This document shows, one piece after another, positions 16,768 to 25,300 of a DNA stretch of 45,618 nt. Under the pieces are notes generated by a model, which did not search any database, was not told where the DNA came from, and saw only the letters and a program-made list of their open reading frames with translations. The first letter of the stretch is position 1; each line of letters opens with the position of its first letter. The stretch lies in contig PIVY01000013.1 of NCBI GenBank assembly GCA_003353795.1, positions 1-45,618 of the forward strand, written 5' to 3'. The DNA comes from a bacterium. Lineage in GTDB: Bacteria > Krumholzibacteriota > Krumholzibacteriia > LZORAL124-64-63. Position numbers and translations under genes: made by a program.

Positions 16768-18222
16768 ATGAGCAAGTACGATACGCTGCAGCCCCGCCCC
16801 GTCTGGGAGATCTTCGGTGCCATGAGCGCCATCCCCCGCGGCAGCGGCAACGAGGACGCCGTCCAGGCCATGTTCAAACAGTGGGCCAAGGACCGCGGTC
16901 TGGGCTGCAAGGAGGACAAGGTCGGCAACCTGCTGATCTCGATTCCGGCCAGCAAGGGCAAGGAGAAGGCCAAGCCCGTCCTCATCCAGGGCCACACGGA
17001 CATGGTCTGCGAGAAGAATTCGGCCACCAAGCACGACTTCGAGAAGGACCCCATCAAGCTCCAGGTCCAGGGCGACTGGGTCACCGCCGACGGCACCACC
17101 CTGGGCGCCGACAACGGTATCGGCGTGGCCATGGGACTGGCGCTGGCCGAAGACAAGACGGTCAAGCACGGCCCCATCGAGGTGCTCCTGACCATCGATG
17201 AGGAGCGCGGACTCACCGGCGCGGCGGGCGTGGCGGCGGGCTGGTTCAAGAGCCAGCGCATGATCAATCTCGACAGCGAGGAGGATCAGGCCATCTTCAT
17301 GGGCTGCGCCGGCGGTCGCGACTCGGTGATCACTCTCAAACTGCGCGGCGGCAAGGCGCCCAAGGGCACGGTCGGCCGCAAGGTGGTCATCAAGGGGCTC
17401 AAGGGCGGCCACAGTGGCCTCGACATCCAGGCCGGTCGCGGCAACGCCAACAAGCTGCTGGCGCGCGCGCTGCACTACGCGGCCACCAAGATGCCGGTGC
17501 GGGTGCAGGAGTTCCAGGGCGGCATGCTGCGTAACGCCATTCCCCGCGAGGCCGAGGCCCGCGTGCTGGTGGCGGACAAGGACGCTCGCGAGTTCAAGAA
17601 GATGGTGGACGCGTTCCTGAAACGCGCCCTGGCCGAGGAGTTGGTCGGCGCCGACGAGGGCCTCGAGTGGCGCGTGGGCGCCTGCAAGGTGGAGAAGGCC
17701 TGGACCGTGGGCGAGACGCACCGCTTGCTCTGCCTGCTGGCCGCCCTGCCTCACGGCGTGCTCGGCATGAGCCGCGACATCGACGGTCTGGTCGAAACCA
17801 GCAGCAACGTGGGCGTGGTCAAGACCAACGGCAACCGGGTGGACATCACCTGCTGCAGCCGTAGCTCGGTCATGAGCTGGCTCGACTACGTGGTGGGGCA
17901 GCACAAGGCGCTGGCGGGCATGGCCGGGGCGGACATCGACCAGCCCGAGGGCTACCCCGCCTGGCAGCCCAACCCGGCGTCGTCGCTCCTGAAGACCACG
18001 GTGGCTCGCTACGAGAAGCTCTTCAAGCAGAAGCCCGAGCTGGCGGCGATCCACGCCGGTCTCGAGTGCGGTCTCCTGCTGGAGAACTACCCGAAGCTCG
18101 ACATCGTGAGCTTCGGACCCAACATCCACGGCGCGCACTCGCCCGACGAGAAGGTGCAGATCAGTTCGGTGCAGAAGATCTGGAAACTCTTCACCGCGGT
18201 GATCGAAGATCTGGCGAAGTAG
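16768..18222 (+). CDS. pepD: aminoacyl-histidine dipeptidase (M20C)
   Basis: A 484-residue cytoplasmic metallopeptidase, close to the 485 residues of E. coli PepD. The two-metal M20 site is visible: H76 and D78 (GHTDMVCE), bridging D115 (LGADNGIG), catalytic E145 and ligand E146 (DEERGLTGA), D169 (NLDSEED) and the C-terminal His457 (NIHGAHSPDE). The lid domain lies between about residues 200 and 385 (GGHSGLDIQAGRGNANKLLA). The family cleaves Xaa-His and other unblocked dipeptides, salvaging amino acids. Start ATG follows GAGGAG. A rho-independent terminator lies 19 bases after the stop, so the gene is a single unit. Confidence 0.93.
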   Translation: MSKYDTLQPRPVWEIFGAMSAIPRGSGNEDAVQAMFKQWAKDRGLGCKEDKVGNLLISIPASKGKEKAKPVLIQGHTDMVCEKNSATKHDFEKDPIKLQVQGDWVTADGTTLGADNGIGVAMGLALAEDKTVKHGPIEVLLTIDEERGLTGAAGVAAGWFKSQRMINLDSEEDQAIFMGCAGGRDSVITLKLRGGKAPKGTVGRKVVIKGLKGGHSGLDIQAGRGNANKLLARALHYAATKMPVRVQEFQGGMLRNAIPREAEARVLVADKDAREFKKMVDAFLKRALAEELVGADEGLEWRVGACKVEKAWTVGETHRLLCLLAALPHGVLGMSRDIDGLVETSSNVGVVKTNGNRVDITCCSRSSVMSWLDYVVGQHKALAGMAGADIDQPEGYPAWQPNPASSLLKTTVARYEKLFKQKPELAAIHAGLECGLLLENYPKLDIVSFGPNIHGAHSPDEKVQISSVQKIWKLFTAVIEDLAK

Positions 18223-18240
18223 TGCCCTGCGGGCAAGGGG

Positions 18241-18275
18241 GGCCGTCGTTGCGGAGCGACGGCCTCCTCTTTTTT
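18241..18275 (+). terminator. rho-independent terminator of pepD
   Basis: Stem GGCCGTCG / CGACGGCC (18241-18248, 18257-18264), eight-base loop, then TCCTC and a run of six T. It is the clearest terminator in the window. Confidence 0.85.
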
Positions 18276-18386
18276 GATCTCAAGCCTTTGCAAGAACTTC
18301 ACGTCAAATAAACACACACGTCCAAAATCTCGGCCGGGTTACCCACCAGTTATCCCCATGTTTCCCTGGTTTTCCCCGACGCCGTT

Positions 18387-18410
18387 CTTGACATGCTGTT
18401 AGACGTCAAG
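18387..18410. promoter_or_regulatory. inverted repeat CTTGAC-N12-GTCAAG
   Basis: A 6-bp perfect dyad with half-site centres 18 bp apart, about 300 bases upstream of the citrate lyase start. It could be an operator for the lyase operon; the binding protein is unknown. TTGACA at 18388 also resembles a -35 element. Confidence 0.3.
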
Positions 18411-18506
18411 TGACAACGTTGCACGGGGTTGTCGACGATAATACCAAATCCAAAAAAATATGTCCGGCATTCACCGGCAGTCTTTTCCTCCGTCGTGAGC
18501 CCTGAG

Positions 18507-18515
18507 TGTGGATAA
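18507..18515 (-). promoter_or_regulatory. consensus DnaA box
   Basis: TGTGGATAA is the exact reverse complement of TTATCCACA. A one-mismatch copy lies at 18350-18358. A single perfect box can occur by chance; replication-origin genes are absent nearby. Confidence 0.4.
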
Positions 18516-18696
18516 AGTCCGCCCTCATGAATCGGTCCGCAGAGGGATCGTTCGGACGCCGATCGTGGGGATCCTGACACTGCCAGATCGGCGCGGTCCC
18601 CGCTTGCGGCGATCCCTGCCGGAAACCACATTTCAATCCCCGGAGACACGCGTCCGTGCCCCGGCGGAACTGGCCTGCAACCCGAGGTGACGAGCC

Positions 18697-19908
18697 ATGG
18701 CGGCAAGAGGTGAGGCGGGCGATCGCGGCCCCAAGGTGCGGAGCGATTGCTGGATCGCGGTGGAGATCCTGGACGAGGGCGGACTGGAGATTGCCCTGAC
18801 GAGCAAGGTCGCCGGCCTGTACGGCGACAGCATCCGCGAACTTCTGACCGACGGATGCGCGGAGCTCGGCATCGAGCACGCCCGGATCGAGGTGGAGGAT
18901 CAGGGCGCGCTACCGTTCGTGCTCGCCGCCCGCCTGGAGACCGCGGTGAAGCGGGCGCTGCCCGACTGCTCCGAGGAATTCCTTCTCCCGGTGTCCGACA
19001 AGTGCACCTACGGCACCGACCGCGAGCGCTTGCGCCGCAGCCGCCTGTACCTGCCGGGCACACAGCCCAAGCTCTTCGTGAACGCCGGCCTGCATCAGCC
19101 CGACGGCGTGATCCTGGACCTCGAGGACGCCGTGGCGCCCTCGGAGAAGGACGCCGCCTGCGTCATGGTGCGCAACGCCCTGCGCGCGGTGGACTTCTGC
19201 GGCGCCGAGCGCATGGTGCGCATCAACCAGGGCGACATGGGTCTGGGCGACCTGGCCTGGATTGCCGCGCACAACGTGCACGTGGTTCTCATTCCCAAGG
19301 TGGAGAACCCCGATCAGGTGCTCGACGTGGCCGAGACGCTCGCCGAGCTGTCGGGCGGCCGCGAGATCCTCCTCATGCCCATCATCGAGTCGGCCCTCGG
19401 CGCGTGGAAGGCGTACGAGATCGCGGCGTCGCATCCGTCGGTGGTTGCCCTGGCCATCGGGCTGGAGGACTACACCGCCGACATCGGCACGCAGCGCACC
19501 CTCGAGGGCACCGAGTCGTTCTGGGCGCGGTCGCAGGTGCTCAACGGCGCCCGCGCGGCCGGCGTGCAGCCCATCGACACGGTGTTCAGTGATGTGACCG
19601 ATATGGACGGTCTGCGGGATTCGGTGATCGAGGCCAAGGGCATGGGTTACGTGGGTAAGGGGTGCATTCATCCGCGGCAAATTCCGGTGGTGCACGAGGC
19701 CATGGCGCCGACGGATGCCGAGATCGACCGCGCGAAGAAGATCGTCGTGGCCTTCGATGAGGCACAGGCCAAGGGGCTTGGCGTGGTTTCGCTGGGCAGC
19801 AAGATGATCGACGCGCCGGTGGTGAAGCGGGCGCTGACCACGGTGGATACGGCGGTGCTGGTGGGCAAGCTGGCCGGGAACTGGCGGGACGAGGAGGTCT
19901 CCGGATGA
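18697..19908 (+). CDS. citDE: citrate lyase acyl-carrier/lyase fusion (CitD-CitE)
   Basis: A 403-residue fusion. Residues about 10-90 match the gamma subunit CitD: S16 in KVRSDCWIAVEI aligns with the Ser that carries the phosphoribosyl-dephospho-CoA arm, and EDQGAL...AARLETAVKRAL matches the family end. Residues about 112-400 are the beta subunit CitE (HpcH/HpaI TIM barrel): LYLPGTQPKLFVNAG, GVILDLEDAVAP with D141, E143 and D144, then MPIIESALGAW and GLEDYTADIG. CitE cleaves citryl-ACP to acetyl-ACP and oxaloacetate. The two are normally separate genes. The ATG follows GAGGTGA. Its TGA overlaps the citF ATG by four bases. Citrate lyase is cytoplasmic and opens citrate fermentation or a reverse TCA-like step. 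Confidence 0.88.
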   Translation: MAARGEAGDRGPKVRSDCWIAVEILDEGGLEIALTSKVAGLYGDSIRELLTDGCAELGIEHARIEVEDQGALPFVLAARLETAVKRALPDCSEEFLLPVSDKCTYGTDRERLRRSRLYLPGTQPKLFVNAGLHQPDGVILDLEDAVAPSEKDAACVMVRNALRAVDFCGAERMVRINQGDMGLGDLAWIAAHNVHVVLIPKVENPDQVLDVAETLAELSGGREILLMPIIESALGAWKAYEIAASHPSVVALAIGLEDYTADIGTQRTLEGTESFWARSQVLNGARAAGVQPIDTVFSDVTDMDGLRDSVIEAKGMGYVGKGCIHPRQIPVVHEAMAPTDAEIDRAKKIVVAFDEAQAKGLGVVSLGSKMIDAPVVKRALTTVDTAVLVGKLAGNWRDEEVSG

Positions 19909-21461
19909 GCAACCTGATCAAGAACGCCGTGGGCCGCCTGGTCCCCACCGAGATCAACGGCGAGAAGGCCATCCCCTTCCAGGGAGTCGGCAAGTACCGC
20001 CCCGAGGGTCGCAAGGCCGCGCCGCCCATCCGCACCAGCGCCGACTATCCAGCCGACGGCGACAAGATCGTGGCCGACATGAAGACGGCCCTCAAGAACG
20101 CCGGCCTCCGCGACGGCATGACCATCTCCACCCACCACCACCTGCGCAACGGCGACCAGGTGGCCAACGCCGTCTTCGCCGCCGCCGCCGAACTGGGCGT
20201 CAAGGACCTGCGCTGGTTCCCGTCGGCCAGCTTCCCGGTGCACGAGCCCCAGATCGAGCTCCTGGAGAGTGGGGTCATCCACCACATCGAGGGCTCGATG
20301 AACGGGCCGCTGGGCAACTACTGCTCCACGGGCAAGATGCGGGGCATGGCCGTGCTGCGCTCCCACGGTGGCCGCTACCAGGCCGTACAGGACGGCGAGG
20401 TCCACATCGACATCGCCGTGATCGCCGCGCCCACCGCCGACCCCTTTGGCAACGCGACCGGCGACCGAGGCCCCACCGCTTGCGGCCTCCTCGGGTTCGC
20501 TCTGGCCGACAGCGAGTACGCCGATCACGTCATCGCCGTCACCGACAACCTGGTGCCCTTTCCGTGCATCCCCTGGCAGATCCAGGGCAACAACGTGGAC
20601 CAGGTGGTGGTCATGGACTCCATCGGCGATGCGTCGAAGATCGTCTCCGGCACCACCCAGATCACCAAGTCGCCCGACCGCTTGCTCATCGCCGAGCTCA
20701 CCGCGCGGTTCTGCGACGAGGCCGGCATCGTGCGCGACGGCTTCTCGTTCCAGGCCGGCGCCGGCGGCACGGCGCTGTCGTTCGCCATCTTCCTGCGCGA
20801 CATGATGCGAGAGCGCAACATCAAGGCCCGCTTCGTGCGCGGCGGCTCCAACCAGTACCTCGTGGACATGCTGGAGGAGGGCCTCACCGACTACATCCTC
20901 GACGGCCAGACCTTCGACCTCGAGGGCGTGCGTTCCATGCGCGAGAATCCGGGCCACCAGAACACGTCGCCGTTCACCAGCTACAACTGGCACGGCAAGG
21001 GCAACTTTGCCTCGATGCTCGACGTGGTGGTGCTCGGCGCCACCGAGGTCGACGTCAATTTCAACGCCAACGTGGTCACGCACTCGGACGGTCGCCTGCT
21101 GCACGGCATCGGCGGCTGGATGAATTGCCTCGCGTCGAAGTGCACCATCTTGCCGATTCCCGCCTTCCGCGACCGCATTCCCGTGCTCGTGGACGAGGTC
21201 ACCACCCTGTGCGGGCCAGGCGAACTGATCGACGTCATCGTCACCGAGCGCGGCATCACCATCAATCCGCTGCGCCAGGACCTGCTGGCGAAGGTGCAGG
21301 GCTCGTCGCTGCCCATCGTGGACATCCACGATCTCAAGGCCGAGATCGAGGGCATCTGCGGCGGCGCGCCGGCCAAGCCGGACCTGGGCGAAAAGGTCGT
21401 CGCGGCCATCAAATGGGTGGACGGCACGGTGATCGACTGCGTGCGGGAGGTGAAGGTCTGA
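19905..21461 (+). CDS. citF: citrate lyase alpha subunit (citrate:acetyl-ACP transferase)
   Basis: A 518-residue protein, close to the ~510 of E. coli CitF. Typical CoA-transferase-like segments are present: THHHLRNGDQVANAVF, EGSMNGPLGNYCSTGKMRG, ADPFGNATGDRGPTACG, FQAGAGGTALSFAIFLRD and RGGSNQYLVDMLEEGLTDY. The alpha subunit moves citrate onto the thioester arm of the CitD part, releasing acetate, before the CitE part cleaves it. The gene is coupled to the CitD-CitE fusion by an ATGA overlap. No citC, citX or citG (activation and prosthetic-group genes), no citrate transporter and no CitA/CitB regulator are in the window, so those must be elsewhere or replaced. Confidence 0.94.
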   Translation: MSNLIKNAVGRLVPTEINGEKAIPFQGVGKYRPEGRKAAPPIRTSADYPADGDKIVADMKTALKNAGLRDGMTISTHHHLRNGDQVANAVFAAAAELGVKDLRWFPSASFPVHEPQIELLESGVIHHIEGSMNGPLGNYCSTGKMRGMAVLRSHGGRYQAVQDGEVHIDIAVIAAPTADPFGNATGDRGPTACGLLGFALADSEYADHVIAVTDNLVPFPCIPWQIQGNNVDQVVVMDSIGDASKIVSGTTQITKSPDRLLIAELTARFCDEAGIVRDGFSFQAGAGGTALSFAIFLRDMMRERNIKARFVRGGSNQYLVDMLEEGLTDYILDGQTFDLEGVRSMRENPGHQNTSPFTSYNWHGKGNFASMLDVVVLGATEVDVNFNANVVTHSDGRLLHGIGGWMNCLASKCTILPIPAFRDRIPVLVDEVTTLCGPGELIDVIVTERGITINPLRQDLLAKVQGSSLPIVDIHDLKAEIEGICGGAPAKPDLGEKVVAAIKWVDGTVIDCVREVKV

Positions 21462-21470
21462 CCAGTCATG

Positions 21471-21486
21471 TTGGACCAAGGTCCAA
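21471..21486. promoter_or_regulatory. 16-bp palindrome after citF
   Basis: TTGGACC-AA-GGTCCAA, a perfect 7-bp dyad, begins 10 bases after the citF stop and 78 bases before the next ATG. It could be an operator for the secreted-protein gene or a short mRNA hairpin. There is no T-run. Confidence 0.35.
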
Positions 21487-21563
21487 TTTCCACCGCTATT
21501 GGAATCCTTGATACTTCGACCCAGGATATCGCTCAATCCTTCAATCGAACCAAGGAGACCATC

Positions 21564-22280
21564 ATGCGCAAGGTAATGATCCTGGCAATGATCCTGACCC
21601 TGGCTGTCGCCGTTCAGGCGCAGACCACGGTCGCCGACTTCGAGGGCGGCGAGAACTACGGCGCCTGGAGCTTCGGCGTTCCCGGTACCGTCGAGGACAC
21701 CGGTGGCAACCCCGACGGTTGGCTTCACGCCGACGGCCTGGATGCCCCGTTCCCCGTCTTCCGGTCCGCCTTCGGTGCCGAGGGATTCACTGGCGACTAC
21801 GTGGCCACGGGTGTGAATCACATCTCCGCCGACTTCCAGTGCCTCGACTCGTCCAACCAGTGGATCGGCACCTTCATGTTCTGCGTGTTCCTGCGCAACG
21901 ACATGGGTACCCCCAATGACCAGCTGGACGACATCTACGTCTACCCCAACCCCGAGAACTGGACCTGCCCCGACATCGGTGAGGGCTGGAAGCACTACGA
22001 CTTCGACATCCCCTCCGACTTCGTCGGCGGCCCGGGCGAGCTGCCCGACGGCTGGCTGGGCGGTTCCTACTACACCGGCAACGCCACCTTCCCCGAGGAC
22101 GCCGTCTGGCAGGACGTCATCAGCAACGTCGCTCGCCTGGAGTTCTGGTGGAACCACCCGGACTGGGCCGCCATCTTCTCGAGCTTCGACGTGGGCGCGG
22201 ACAACATCGTCGTCGAGCGCCAGGGCGGCGTTGCCACCCAGCAGAAGACGCTCAGTGGCGTCAAGGCTCTGTTCGAGTAG
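21564..22280 (+). CDS. secreted protein of unknown function
   Basis: A 238-residue exported protein; ATG at 21564 follows AAGGAG by six bases. The signal peptide is MRKVMILAMILTLAVAVQA. The mature part is rich in aromatic and Gly residues with a beta-sandwich look: TVADFEGGENYGAWSFGV, VNHISADFQCLDSSNQW, EGWKHYDFDIPSDF and LEFWWNHPDWAAIFSSFDVG, then a beta end DNIVVERQGG. The pattern (ADFEGG..., W..Y.FDIP, VARLEF) recalls carbohydrate-binding or discoidin-like jelly-roll modules, without a firm family. The tail TLSGVKALFE is like SWTEVKGMFEE of the protein at 3157. It is probably transcribed separately from citF and ends at a strong terminator. Confidence 0.75.
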   Translation: MRKVMILAMILTLAVAVQAQTTVADFEGGENYGAWSFGVPGTVEDTGGNPDGWLHADGLDAPFPVFRSAFGAEGFTGDYVATGVNHISADFQCLDSSNQWIGTFMFCVFLRNDMGTPNDQLDDIYVYPNPENWTCPDIGEGWKHYDFDIPSDFVGGPGELPDGWLGGSYYTGNATFPEDAVWQDVISNVARLEFWWNHPDWAAIFSSFDVGADNIVVERQGGVATQQKTLSGVKALFE

Positions 22281-22306
22281 ACCAGACTTCGAGCAGGTCA
22301 GAAGAA

Positions 22307-22341
22307 CGGCCCCGCATCCCTGGGATGCGGGGCCGCTTTCA
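22307..22341. terminator. terminator between convergent genes
   Basis: Perfect 14-bp stem CGGCCCCGCATCCC / GGGATGCGGGGCCG around a single T, then CTTTCATT. It lies between the stop at 22280 (plus) and the stop at 22367 (minus), so it can serve both strands. Confidence 0.7.
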
Positions 22342-22366
22342 TTGATGGACCGCGACCATACGACCT

Positions 22367-25300
22367 CTACCTCACGAGCATCATCTTGCTCGTCTGCACT
22401 CCCGCGCCGGTCTCCATGCGCACCAGGTAGGTGCCCGCCGGCAGCGTCCGTCCGTCCTCGTCCCGTCCGTCCCACGTCTTCCAGTATCGACGCCCGCCCT
22501 CGAGTTCGGCGCGGATCAGGGTGCGTACGAACTTTCCGTCGATGGTGAAGACCCTCACGAGCACCGACCCGCTCTGGCCGAGGTCGAACGACACCCGCGT
22601 GACGGGATTGAAGGGGTTGGGCACGTTGGGATGCAGCATCGTGGGTTGCGGCACCTCGGAACCCGGCTCGGCCAGAATGGTGAACGACCAGCTGAGGTCC
22701 GTGGCGAGCCGGTTGGCCGCGGTGTCGGCCAGGGAGGCCGCGAGATGCGCGGTGTAGGTGTTGCCGCCGCGCAGGTCGCTCTCGGGATCGAGGGTCACCG
22801 TGCGGGTGGCGGCGCTGTAGCTGACCGCCGCGGCGATCGGCACGCCGTCCACATCGGTGAGGGTGACCGTCTTGCCGTCCACCGTCGCCGGATGGAGCGG
22901 TTCGTTGAAGGTGGCGCGAACCAGGGTGCCGGGCGCCACGCCGGCCGTGCCCTGATCCGGCTCGGCGGCGGTCACCGCGGGCGGTTCCAGGTCCACGGAC
23001 GTGGTGTGGCTCAGGCCGACCGCGTCGATCACCGGGCTCAGCATCGGATCGCCGGAAAGGAGCGCCGCGCGGTACTGGGCGTAGCGCCCCGGCGGACTGG
23101 CGACCACGTTCGCGGTGACCGGCGACCACACAGACCAGCCGGCACCCGGCGTGGCGGACTCGCCGGTACGGGTCGTGAAGGCCACGCTGGTGCCCAGCGG
23201 CTCGTCGCCGGTCCAGGCCAGATCACGCCAGCGGCTGCCGGCCAGGCCGGCGTCCAGGACCGGCGATTCCAGGGTGCCGGTCGACCCGGTGTAGGGCGTG
23301 ACGCGGATCCAGTCGATGTAGAACGGGGTGTCCGAGTCGTTGGTCTTGTAGAAGGCGGCGTGCATGGGAAGGGTCAGGAGCACGTCGGTGTGGGTGGCCA
23401 CGTGGGCGCCGTCGAGGTAGAACTCTACCCGGCCCACGGTCCACACGATCTTGTAGACGTGCCACTGGTTGTACTGGGCAGGGATGTCGATGGCCACGGT
23501 GGTGTGATCGTACTCGCGGACCCGGGCTGTGAGGCGCGCATCGTCTCCCTCGTTGCCCGATCCGTCGGTGCTGAACCAGGCGTACTGGGGATTGCTGATG
23601 GTGTTGGCGTCGAAGCCCACGTCGATGAAGCCGCTGCCGGGCACGAACATGGCTCGCGCCTCGAGCACCACGCCCGGGCCCCACTCATCCCACGACTGGA
23701 TGGCGGAGCGGGAGTAGTCGCCGCCGACGCGTGCCTGCACGTCGAGGACGCCGTCGGTGATGACGGGCACGTGCCCCTCGGGATTGGTGACCTCCCACTG
23801 ATCGGAGAGTGGAGCCGCGTCGAAGCGGTCCTCGAAGATGGAGGCCAGACGGACCTGCCCGGACGCCGGCGCGTTGTCGGCCTCCGAGACCTGGAGACCG
23901 GTGAGGGTGGCGGCTGCGAACTCACTGTCGGTGTCGGTGGTCAGGTCGGCGGCGTCGAGGTAGCTGGTGGTGAAGCTCCAGGCCAGGTCCTCGGCGAGCT
24001 GGTTGCCGGCCAGGTCGGCCACGGTGGTGGTGAGCCGGACCTCTTGGGGCGTGGCGCGATCGAGGGCTTCCTGCGGCGTGATCGTGATCCGGCGCGTGGC
24101 TGCGTCGTAGGCCACCGAAGCGGTCAGCGGTGAGTCGCCGACGGGGGAAACCGTGATGCTGGCGGGCGTGACGGTGGTTGGATCGAGAAGCTCGTCGACG
24201 GTCACGGTGATCGGCCGGGTGGCGACCACGTCGATATCGCCGGCCGCGGGGACGGCCGCCACTATCGTCGGCGGCGTGAGGTCGACCGGCGCGGTGGTGA
24301 AGGTCCAGATGTAGTCGCCAGCCAGCGGATTGCCGTCCAGGTCGGTGACGGCCGTGGTGATGCGGGCTTCGTAGGTGACGCCGTGGTTCAGGGGGCCGGT
24401 CGGCGCGAGGGTGGCGGTGAAGGTGTCGGGGTCGTAGCTGACCGCGGCGGTCACGCCGGGGCTCAGGACGACACTGCCGGCGGTGACGGTGGCGGCATCC
24501 AGGGCCTCGCTGAACACGGCCATGATCGTCGCGTCCACCGGCACGGCGTCGGCGTCGGGCGCCGGCACGGCGGCCACCACGGTGGGCGGTTCGGCATCGG
24601 GATAGGTGTACGAGATCCGGACCTCGTCCACCACGGGACTGACCGACGCGTCCGGAGTCTCGAGGGTGATCCGGTACTGGGCGTACCGCGCGGCCGGGCT
24701 GGTGATCAGGCTGCCGTCGGCGACCGACCAGTTCGACCAGCCGGCATCGGGCACGGCCGTCTCGCCGGTGCGTGTGTCCACCGTCACGGTCGATCCGGCC
24801 GGCAGATCTCCCTGCCAGTCGACGGTGGTCCAGGGTGCGGCGGCGAGTCCGGCGTCCAGGACGATCGAGACGTACTGGCCGGCGGCAACGACGTGCGGCG
24901 TGACGCGGACCCAGTCCACGAGCAGGGGCGAATCCGAGCCGCTCGACTTGTAGTAGGCGGCGTGCAGCGGCTCGGAAAAGGCGACACCCGTGCGAGCGTC
25001 GATGAGGACTCCGTCCACGTGGAACTCCACGGTGTCGCCGGCCCAGACGATCTTGAAATCGTGCCACTGGCCGAGGGTCACGGTGGTGGGGATGTTCTCC
25101 ATCTGGCCGTCGGCGCCGCGGACGCTGGTGTAGAGGGTGGGAATGGGGCCGTCACCCGAGCCGCGGGTGCTGAAGTAGGCCCACTGGCTCGGGCTGGCGG
25201 TCTCGTCCATCAAACCCACGTTGACGAAAGCGCTGCCCGGGTAGATGGCAGTGCGGGTATCGAGCACCACTTCGGGGTCGAAGCCGGTCCACGACTCGAT

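Larger units (their letters stand above)
18276..18696. other. 421-bp AT-richer intergenic region
   Basis: It contains no convincing gene. It is less GC-rich than its surroundings, especially 18435-18465. It holds TTACCCACC (18339-18347), TTATCCCCA (18350-18358) and TGTGGATAA (18507-18515), all DnaA-box-like. An inverted repeat CTTGAC-N12-GTCAAG lies at 18387-18410 and a GATAAT at 18437-18442. The citrate lyase operon promoter must lie here. A translation of part of the second half stays open but has no recognisable feature. Confidence 0.6.

Noticed and set aside
18276-18696. Replication origin
   Set aside because: One perfect DnaA box is not enough, and dnaA, dnaN, gyrB, rpmH and parAB are all absent.
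19668-23129. A very long minus-strand open frame under citF and its neighbour
   Set aside because: It crosses a terminator and several real genes and has no domain; high GC makes stop codons rare in the opposite strand.
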